DNA of 19,338 nt, from contig DAOVKO010000009.1 in the NCBI GenBank assembly GCA_030631725.1, forward strand, positions 1 to 19,338. Direction: 5' to 3'. Below the pieces are notes generated by a model. That model saw nothing but the letters and a program-made list of their open reading frames with translations, did no database searches and was not told where the DNA came from. Shown here in pieces: positions 6,701 to 12,427 of the stretch. Position numbers and translations under genes: made by a program. The DNA is from Actinomycetes bacterium. GTDB taxonomy: Bacteria > Planctomycetota > Phycisphaerae > JAACET01. Numbering within the stretch: position 1 is the first letter of the stretch; each line of letters starts with the position of its first letter.

Positions 6701-7387
6701 ATGGCTCACTGGGGAATATCAAGAAGAAGCAAAGTCTGGGTAGGTTTAGTATTATCCATATCGCTTATGTGGGGAGCGTCAGCAGCGCAGGGGTCCCTGA
6801 TATCCTTAGATCTAAGCATTTCGTACAATGGCGGTACGCCACCGGAAGGGGCTGCGCCGTGGCTCAATGCGACCTTCACTGATTCAGTTGAGGACGAAGT
6901 AACCTTGACGCTCAGCGCCACAAACTTGACCGGTTCGGAGAACGTTAAAGAGTGGATGTTCAATCTTGACACCGATCTGGACCCCACCGATCTGAGCATC
7001 TCTTTCTCTTTGGTGGACTCGACCGGCAGCTTTAACACCCCCAGCATTAGCACCGGCCTGAATGCCTTTAAGGCTGACGGGGACGGCTACTTCGATATCT
7101 TGATCGATTTTAACCCCACAAACGGTCCCAACAAGCGGTTCGGCGCTGGCGAAGCTGCCGTCTTTACCATCAGCTACATTCCTGGTGGTGATCTTCTGAC
7201 GGCTGACTCCTTCGATTTAATCAGCGAGCCCGACGGAGGCCAGGGCGAGTACAAGACAGCGGCACATGTTCAGAGCATCGGACCGGGTGGCCAGGATAGC
7301 GGCTGGGTGGCCACACCGGAGCCGGCGACGATTGTTTTGATGGGTCTTGGTGGTCTTCTGGGCCTGTTGAGGAAGCGCAAAGCGTAA
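6701..7387 (+). CDS. PEP-CTERM sorting-domain surface protein
   Basis: This 228-residue exported protein starts with a signal peptide (basic ISRRSK, hydrophobic VWVGLVLSISLMWG, probable cleavage after ASA near 28). It ends with a textbook PEP-CTERM tail: PEP at 206-208, a hydrophobic span about 210-222 and the basic end RKRKA. In this system the tail is processed by an exosortase and the protein is released to or attached at the cell surface; no exosortase gene is in the window. The middle part is acidic and rich in Thr, Ser and Asp (TLTLSATNLTGSE, NLDTDLDPTDLSI) and is probably a beta-sandwich; no specific domain is recognised. AAGGAG at 6688-6693, 7 bp before the ATG, fixes the start; an ATG at 6678 is in another frame. 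The gene is flanked by its own promoter and terminator, so it is probably monocistronic. Confidence 0.92.
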   Translation: MAHWGISRRSKVWVGLVLSISLMWGASAAQGSLISLDLSISYNGGTPPEGAAPWLNATFTDSVEDEVTLTLSATNLTGSENVKEWMFNLDTDLDPTDLSISFSLVDSTGSFNTPSISTGLNAFKADGDGYFDILIDFNPTNGPNKRFGAGEAAVFTISYIPGGDLLTADSFDLISEPDGGQGEYKTAAHVQSIGPGGQDSGWVATPEPATIVLMGLGGLLGLLRKRKA

Positions 7388-7414
7388 ATCAACACGAAGT
7401 GTCCCTCGGAAAGT
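7387..7414. repeat. Short interspersed hairpin repeat, copy 3
   Basis: It starts at the last base of the PEP-CTERM stop codon and reads ATCAACACGAAGTGTCCC, then TCGGAAAGT. The stem ACAC-GAA-GTGT replaces ACGC-GTA-GCGT of the 3308 copy, changing both arms together. Confidence 0.45.
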
Positions 7415-7435
7415 CAAGTTTATATTAAGAATTGC

Positions 7436-7470
7436 AGAGCCGTGATGAGATTCACGGCTCTGTTTTTGTT
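7436..7470 (+). terminator. Rho-independent terminator after the PEP-CTERM gene
   Basis: A 10-bp perfect stem AGAGCCGTGA (7436-7445)/TCACGGCTCT (7452-7461) with loop TGAGAT is followed by GTTTTTGTT. It lies 48 bp after the stop codon. It may also help separate this unit from the convergent priA gene, although the minus-strand side has no clean T run. Confidence 0.85.
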
Positions 7471-7560
7471 TGCTTTGCCGAACAGGCATACACAACTGAA
7501 GGTCGAAGTCCTCTGCGGGGTGGGATATCAGGGGTGTTTTAGCTGGGAGCAGGGGCTGGA

Positions 7561-9897
7561 TCAGAGCAGATTGACGGGGTCCATGTCGATGGCCAGGTGG
7601 ACGGGAAGCTTGAAGAGGTCGCTGCGGGCTCGGGTAAGGACAGCGTGGAGGGCTTTGGCGGTGGGCGAGCGAAGGATGAAGTGGAGGCGGTGATGGCCTG
7701 AAATGCGGGCAATGGGTGGTGGCAAAGGGCCGGTGGTCTTGACAGTCTTGGCGGTGTGGGCAACGGCGTGGGCAAGAATGTCGGCGGCGCGGCGGGCCTG
7801 ACGCTGGAGATTGGTGAGGGAAGGGGCTCGGAGGATTATTCTGGCCATTCTGCCGAAGGGCGGATAGGCGAGCGATTTGCGCAGGGCCAACTCGGCGTCG
7901 GCGAAGGCGTCGTAATCGTGAGTGGTGGCGAAATGGATGGCTGGGAAGTGGGGATTGAAGGTCTGGAGGATGACGCGGGCGCCGGGAGTGGCTCGGCCGG
8001 CGCGGCCGGCTACCTGGGCGGCTAACTGAAAGGTGCGCTCAGAAGATCGGAAATCAGGGATGCTCAGCGAGGTGTCGGCAGAGAGTATGCCCACCAGGTG
8101 GACGTTGGGGAAGTCGAGGCCCTTGGCGATCATCTGCGTGCCTAGAAGGATGTCCAGTTGGCCGGTGCCGAAACGCTGGAGGAGGTCCTGATACTTGTGG
8201 CGATTCATGGTATCCGAATCGACGCGGGCGAATCGGGCCTGGGGGAATTTGCGGGCTAACTCCTGCTCGGCTCGCTGAGTGCCGATGCCGAGGAAGAGCA
8301 GTCGCTGGCCACAAGTGGGGCAAGCGGAGGGGATTCTGGATTCGCTGAGGCAATAGTGGCAAAGGGCTCGGCCGGTGGCGACGGGGCCGCTGGTGCGGCG
8401 ATGATAGGTAAGAGCAACGTCGCAGTGCTCGCAGGTGAGGACATAATTGCAAGATGGACAGGAGACAAAGCCGGCGTAGCCGCGGCGATTGAGGAGCAAG
8501 ATGGCCTGTTGGCCACGATCGAGGGTTTGGCGGAGTTGTGCTTCGAGGCTGCGGCTGAAGATGTGCAGTCCCTTGCGGGCGCGGTACTCCTGGCGAAGGT
8601 CGACGAGCTGGACGGGGGGCAGGGGCAAATCGTGGACGCGGCGGGAAAGTCGGATGCGGGAGAAATGGCCCAAGGTGCGGGAATTGTAGAGGGATTCGAG
8701 GCTGGGCGTGGCTGAGCCGAGAATGATGGGGATGTTTAGCAGCTGGGCGCGTTTGATGGCGACATCGCGGCCATGGTAGCGAGGTTGGGTGTCCTGCTTG
8801 TATGAGGGTTCGTGCTCCTCGTCGACGACGATAAGGCCAAGCTTAGCAGTGGGGGCGAAAATCGCGGAGCGAGGTCCGATAACCACGCGGCCTTGGCCGG
8901 AGGCAATGCGGAGCCATTGGTGGCGGCGCTGACTCGAAGTGAGGCCCGAATGCAAGACACAAACTCCCGGCAGGCGAGCGGTGAAACGCTGGACGGTCTG
9001 GGTGGTCAGGGCGATCTCAGGAACGAGGACGATGGCCTGGCGGTCGCGGGTGATGAGCTGCTCGACGCAACGGATGTAGATTTCAGTCTTGCCGGAGCTG
9101 GTGACGCCGTGGAGGAGGTGAACGGAAAAGATGGGGTTGGCTAATGCGCTGTCCAAACGGCGCAGGGCCTGCTGCTGCTGGGAGTTTGGCAGCCAATCGG
9201 GTCTGGATAGGTTTTCGCTAGGGGCCGCAGGAGCGTTGGCGAGATAATCCTGGGCCTGGGCTGGGGAGAGTTGGCGGATGAGGCCCTTCCGGATGAGGCT
9301 GCGGAGGGTTTGAGCGGAACACTCGGCGCGTTGGCGAAGGACTGCGGCAGACAGAGGGGCTGCTTTAGAATCGGCGGGGCCGAGCAGGGTTTGGAGGACG
9401 GCGCGTTGGCGAGGGCCGAGCCTGACAGACGATTGGGCCTCCTCGTGCTTCGTCCCGGCGCGCCGAGACTTCGCAGAGTAGCAAAGGGCAGCGCGGCCGA
9501 GGTCGGTGAGGCAGAATAGGCGGGGGGTTCTGATGGTGGGCTGTTGCTTGACGGGGCCTGGCAACATGGCGGCGAGCACTGTGCCGAGCGGGCAGCAGTA
9601 ATAAGAACTGATCCATCGGGCCAGGTCCAGCAGCTCGCTGGCAATGAGCGGCTTAGGGTCGATGATCTTGCGGATGGTCTTTAGGGGACGGCGGGGAGTA
9701 CGCTTGGCAATCGCGACACAGAAGCCGATTTGTGGACGATTGGCGCGTCCGAAAGGGGCCTGGACACGCTGGCCGACTTGGAGAGAGTCGGAAAGCTCAG
9801 GCGGGACATGGTAATCAAAGAGCTGATCCAAAGGAGAATCGAAGGCAATAGACGCCACTGAGAGATTTTGGTCGTTTTGGTTAAATAGTCCCTGCAT
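7561..9897 (-). CDS. priA: Primosomal replication-restart helicase PriA (primosomal protein N')
   Basis: The 778-residue length fits PriA, a 3'-5' DNA helicase that recognises stalled forks and reloads the replicative helicase. The N-terminal 3'BD domain starts with the characteristic pattern IAFDSPLDQLFDYHVP (17-32). Helicase motifs: Walker A GVTSSGKTE (264-272; Ser replaces the usual Gly in GVTGSGKTE), DEEH (359-362), GSATPS (394-399) and GTQMIAKGLDFPNV (586-599). The zinc-binding insert has all eight cysteines (C480/483, C489/492, C513/516, C526/529). No Shine-Dalgarno sequence precedes the ATG, and a candidate promoter ends nine bases upstream, so translation may be leaderless. The PriA fold does not begin until about residue 13, so a GTG at codon 14 is an alternative start, also without a ribosome binding site. 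The gene is convergent with the PEP-CTERM gene and divergent from the small gene at 10027. Confidence 0.95.
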   Translation of the reverse strand: MQGLFNQNDQNLSVASIAFDSPLDQLFDYHVPPELSDSLQVGQRVQAPFGRANRPQIGFCVAIAKRTPRRPLKTIRKIIDPKPLIASELLDLARWISSYYCCPLGTVLAAMLPGPVKQQPTIRTPRLFCLTDLGRAALCYSAKSRRAGTKHEEAQSSVRLGPRQRAVLQTLLGPADSKAAPLSAAVLRQRAECSAQTLRSLIRKGLIRQLSPAQAQDYLANAPAAPSENLSRPDWLPNSQQQQALRRLDSALANPIFSVHLLHGVTSSGKTEIYIRCVEQLITRDRQAIVLVPEIALTTQTVQRFTARLPGVCVLHSGLTSSQRRHQWLRIASGQGRVVIGPRSAIFAPTAKLGLIVVDEEHEPSYKQDTQPRYHGRDVAIKRAQLLNIPIILGSATPSLESLYNSRTLGHFSRIRLSRRVHDLPLPPVQLVDLRQEYRARKGLHIFSRSLEAQLRQTLDRGQQAILLLNRRGYAGFVSCPSCNYVLTCEHCDVALTYHRRTSGPVATGRALCHYCLSESRIPSACPTCGQRLLFLGIGTQRAEQELARKFPQARFARVDSDTMNRHKYQDLLQRFGTGQLDILLGTQMIAKGLDFPNVHLVGILSADTSLSIPDFRSSERTFQLAAQVAGRAGRATPGARVILQTFNPHFPAIHFATTHDYDAFADAELALRKSLAYPPFGRMARIILRAPSLTNLQRQARRAADILAHAVAHTAKTVKTTGPLPPPIARISGHHRLHFILRSPTAKALHAVLTRARSDLFKLPVHLAIDMDPVNLL

Positions 9898-9906
9898 AAT
9901 ATTTGG

Positions 9907-9935
9907 ATTGTCCGTCCGCCGGCAATAGTTGTCAA
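9907..9935 (-). promoter_or_regulatory. Candidate sigma70 promoter of priA, nearly leaderless
   Basis: On the minus strand, a perfect TTGACA (9935-9930) is followed after 17 bp by GACAAT (9912-9907; 4 of 6). The predicted transcription start, about 9900, is only a few bases before the priA ATG at 9897, and no ribosome binding site is present. Confidence 0.45.
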
Positions 9936-10026
9936 TGATCGGAATTCACTGGAGATGCTGGCAGGGAAGGATTTTCTTTTCATTTTCAAAGAGATACTAT
10001 ATAAAATCAACGGAAGGCCAAGCAAG

Positions 10027-10347
10027 ATGGAAAAATACGGACCACTGCTATCGATAACAGATGCCACGAAAATAGCCAAGGTGCCCGTTGCATTAATCAA
10101 AAGGGCTATTAAGAACAAAATCGTCATCCCGATTAAAAAAAACCAGTCTTATTACTTTTCATCGGAGGAAGTACAGAAGTGGTCCCATTTCGACCAGATC
10201 GGATCACTCATACAAAACCGCTTGTACCGGGACACACAAAACGAATACCGAGGTTGTTACATCGAAGCCGGCAACTATAGTCCTCGCAATGACCCGTCCC
10301 GATATCTTTTCAACAGAGCAGCAGTTAATGCTCAACTAACTTACTAA
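10027..10347 (+). CDS. Small AT-rich hypothetical protein, possible helix-turn-helix DNA-binding protein
   Basis: The likely start is ATG 10027, 9 bp after GGAAGG (10012-10017), giving 106 residues. An in-frame ATG at 9955 would add 24 residues but its GGAG directly abuts the start codon, which is unfavourable. The N-terminal half (about LSITDATKIAKVPVALIKRA, then IPIKKNQSYYFSSEEVQKW) resembles the excisionase/MerR-like 'helix_turn_helix_17' pattern, in which an N-terminal helix pair is followed by a short wing ending in a 'F...EV..W' strand. The C-terminal half is not recognised. The region is visibly more AT-rich, with many Lys and Ile AAA/ATA-type codons, than priA and the transporter genes on either side, which suggests acquisition or weak selection. 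A weak promoter-like TTTTCA-17-TATAAA lies at 9977-10005. Function is unknown. Confidence 0.55.
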   Translation: MEKYGPLLSITDATKIAKVPVALIKRAIKNKIVIPIKKNQSYYFSSEEVQKWSHFDQIGSLIQNRLYRDTQNEYRGCYIEAGNYSPRNDPSRYLFNRAAVNAQLTY

Positions 10348-10401
10348 CCGAGCCTGAAAATTTTCTTCTTGCTTCGGTTGGTGACATATTCACCCACCGT
10401 T

Positions 10402-10418
10402 GTAGGACATTGTCCTAC
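10402..10418. other. Short perfect hairpin at the 3' end of the ABC transporter operon
   Basis: GTAGGACA (10402-10409) and TGTCCTAC (10411-10418) form a 17-bp palindrome with one central base, touching the stop codon of the minus-strand permease gene. There is no U tract on the minus strand, so it is more likely an mRNA 3' stabilising or rho-related structure than a classical terminator. Confidence 0.35.
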
Positions 10419-12427
10419 TACTTCTCAACCGGCACGACGATGCCTCTGATGATGATTCCCTGGCAGAACAGAAATACCAGGAAGGTCGGTACGGCGGCGA
10501 TGACCAGTGAGGCGAACACGACCGCCTGGTGGGAGATATGCTGCAATTGAAACAACCAGATCATGATTGTCCACATCTTCTCGTCAGGGATGATGACAAG
10601 GGCCATCATGAAGGCGCTGTAGGCGCCAGTGAATGCTGCCAGTGCCAGGACGGCCAAGATGGGTTTGGACAAACCCATGGTCAAAGACCAGAACTTCGTC
10701 CATTCGCTTGCGCCGTCAATGTCCGCAGCCTCGTACAGTTCGCGCGGTAGACTGTCGAAGAAGCCCTTAAGCAGGAAAATCATAAATCCGTTGGCTATGC
10801 CCGGCAGGACCAGGGCCGCGAACGTGTTCAGCAGACTTATGTGGGGCTTGTCTATAATTGCCGGTACCGCCCACACTCCGACCACCACGCCGACGGCCAA
10901 TGCCAGTGCCATGCGCACCAACTCAGGTACTGCCTTCAACGCCTTGCTGAGTAACCACAGGGATACGCCAAAGGCAGCGCCGCCGCCGAGGAGCGACCAT
11001 AATGGGAACCGCTTCAGCAGCATGAATCCGGAGATCATGGTCACTTCTCCCGGAAAGGCCATGGTCGCCATGCAGAAAAGCAGGACCACGTAGGTGCTGG
11101 GTGGCTTGTATCGGCTCAGGGCGTAAGCGGCCAGTGGGTTGACCAGTAGGGCTAGACCTACCGCCAGGGCGCAATAGATAACGGTGTTGAGAATGCCCCT
11201 GCCGTGGAGGAGGATATAATCCAGCACGTATTTGTAGTTGCGGGTCGTGAAAATCCACCTGAGATCACTGGTGTTGGCCATGCAGTCGTGCCAATCGGCC
11301 TCGGCAATCGGCAGACGAATCGGAGTGATTTCTTCGAGCGTTACTCCCCGGCGTTCGGCGACAAACTCCTCGAAGGCCTGGCGCGTCCCATACACTTCTA
11401 TGCCCTCTGCTGGACAAGCCTGGCGGTCTGCGACGAACTCCAGGTAATCAACCTGGTCAATTCTCTTTTCAGGTGTTTCCAACGGTTGAGGGATCTCGTG
11501 GAAGGAGGTATAGGTCTTTCCTCCAGGGTGCATGTGATTGTATTCGTCAATGCTGCGGCTGTATTTCTCGGCCAGGAAACCCCGGTATCGATCGGCCAGG
11601 TCGCCCGACAGGCGGATAAACTGGACAGGCAGGACATCACGGACAAACTCTTCCCAGTCCTTCCGCTGGCGTGGATTATCCGGCACGCGCCGCGTGAGAA
11701 GAACCTCATAATAGCTCGAGTAGCTGGTTCCGTGGGCTTCGTTGTATTTCTCGATGTGGTCGCCGTATTCCGGGGTCAGGTGTTTGTACCAGAACTGAGC
11801 GTCGAGATTCTCGATCATCCGGTCGCGGACCGGCCGGGTTTCGGCGAATTCAATGACAGCCCGGATAAAGGGTCTGTCCCCCGGGGGGTAGCGGTGGCCC
11901 GGTTTGTCCGAAAGGTTCAGCCAGCTCCAAGACCTTGCCACCGTTGCCAGCTCTGTATGGAAAGCGTCGATGTCACCGTCGAATCGCTTGTACATTTGCC
12001 GGCGGAACTCTAGGCCGTTGTGGAGCATCAACTGCTTTCCTGACCCTGCTGTGGAATGTCCCAACCACCACCATTTGCACTTGTCTCGCCAGGCAAGAAA
12101 ATCTTCCAGGTATTCAGATCTCGCCGGCGTGGGAGGACGAATGGTCTGCCAGTTGTCGATCCTCCGCCACCATGCCTGTTCGACATTTTGGGGAAGCATG
12201 TTGTATTTGGACTCGACGTACTTCTGAAAGAGCACCAGATCGTCGAACCAGAACCGCGGGTAAGGCCTCATGTAGCTTATGTCCGTATCGCTCTTGACCG
12301 AGCCGGCCAGCATCAGGAGCAGCGGATAAACCATGGTTATCGCGCCAACTACGAGAACAAGGAACATGAGCCCGTATATCAGGCGTACCTTCCGGCTCTT
12401 TGCTCCTATTTTGCTGATAACAGGCAT
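10418..12427 (-). CDS. Sugar-type (CUT1/MalG-like) ABC transporter permease with a large extracytoplasmic insert
   Basis: The 669-residue protein is more than twice the usual length of MalG-type permeases (about 280). TM1 is at about 17-41. Residues about 42-405 are hydrophilic and rich in Trp, Tyr and charged residues, with no homology recognised by eye; they sit where MalG has only a short periplasmic loop. The permease core follows (411-669), with the ATPase-contacting EAA motif ELYEAADIDGASEWTKFWSL (563-582) and a typical MalG C-terminus. A second insert (about 478-530) between TM3 and the NTFAALVLP segment adds hydrophobic sequence, perhaps two more spans. Its start codon directly follows the stop codon of the upstream fused subunit (TAA-ATG), so the two are co-translated and should form the heterodimeric pore. 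The ATP-binding subunit is not in the window. The sugar transported is unknown. Confidence 0.88.
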   Translation of the reverse strand: MPVISKIGAKSRKVRLIYGLMFLVLVVGAITMVYPLLLMLAGSVKSDTDISYMRPYPRFWFDDLVLFQKYVESKYNMLPQNVEQAWWRRIDNWQTIRPPTPARSEYLEDFLAWRDKCKWWWLGHSTAGSGKQLMLHNGLEFRRQMYKRFDGDIDAFHTELATVARSWSWLNLSDKPGHRYPPGDRPFIRAVIEFAETRPVRDRMIENLDAQFWYKHLTPEYGDHIEKYNEAHGTSYSSYYEVLLTRRVPDNPRQRKDWEEFVRDVLPVQFIRLSGDLADRYRGFLAEKYSRSIDEYNHMHPGGKTYTSFHEIPQPLETPEKRIDQVDYLEFVADRQACPAEGIEVYGTRQAFEEFVAERRGVTLEEITPIRLPIAEADWHDCMANTSDLRWIFTTRNYKYVLDYILLHGRGILNTVIYCALAVGLALLVNPLAAYALSRYKPPSTYVVLLFCMATMAFPGEVTMISGFMLLKRFPLWSLLGGGAAFGVSLWLLSKALKAVPELVRMALALAVGVVVGVWAVPAIIDKPHISLLNTFAALVLPGIANGFMIFLLKGFFDSLPRELYEAADIDGASEWTKFWSLTMGLSKPILAVLALAAFTGAYSAFMMALVIIPDEKMWTIMIWLFQLQHISHQAVVFASLVIAAVPTFLVFLFCQGIIIRGIVVPVEK

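Noticed and set aside
11204..12013. 269-codon + strand frame opposite the MalG-like permease insert
   Set aside because: The minus-strand frame is continuous with a clear permease on both sides and directly follows the fused subunit gene; the opposite frame shows no domain and no ribosome binding site.
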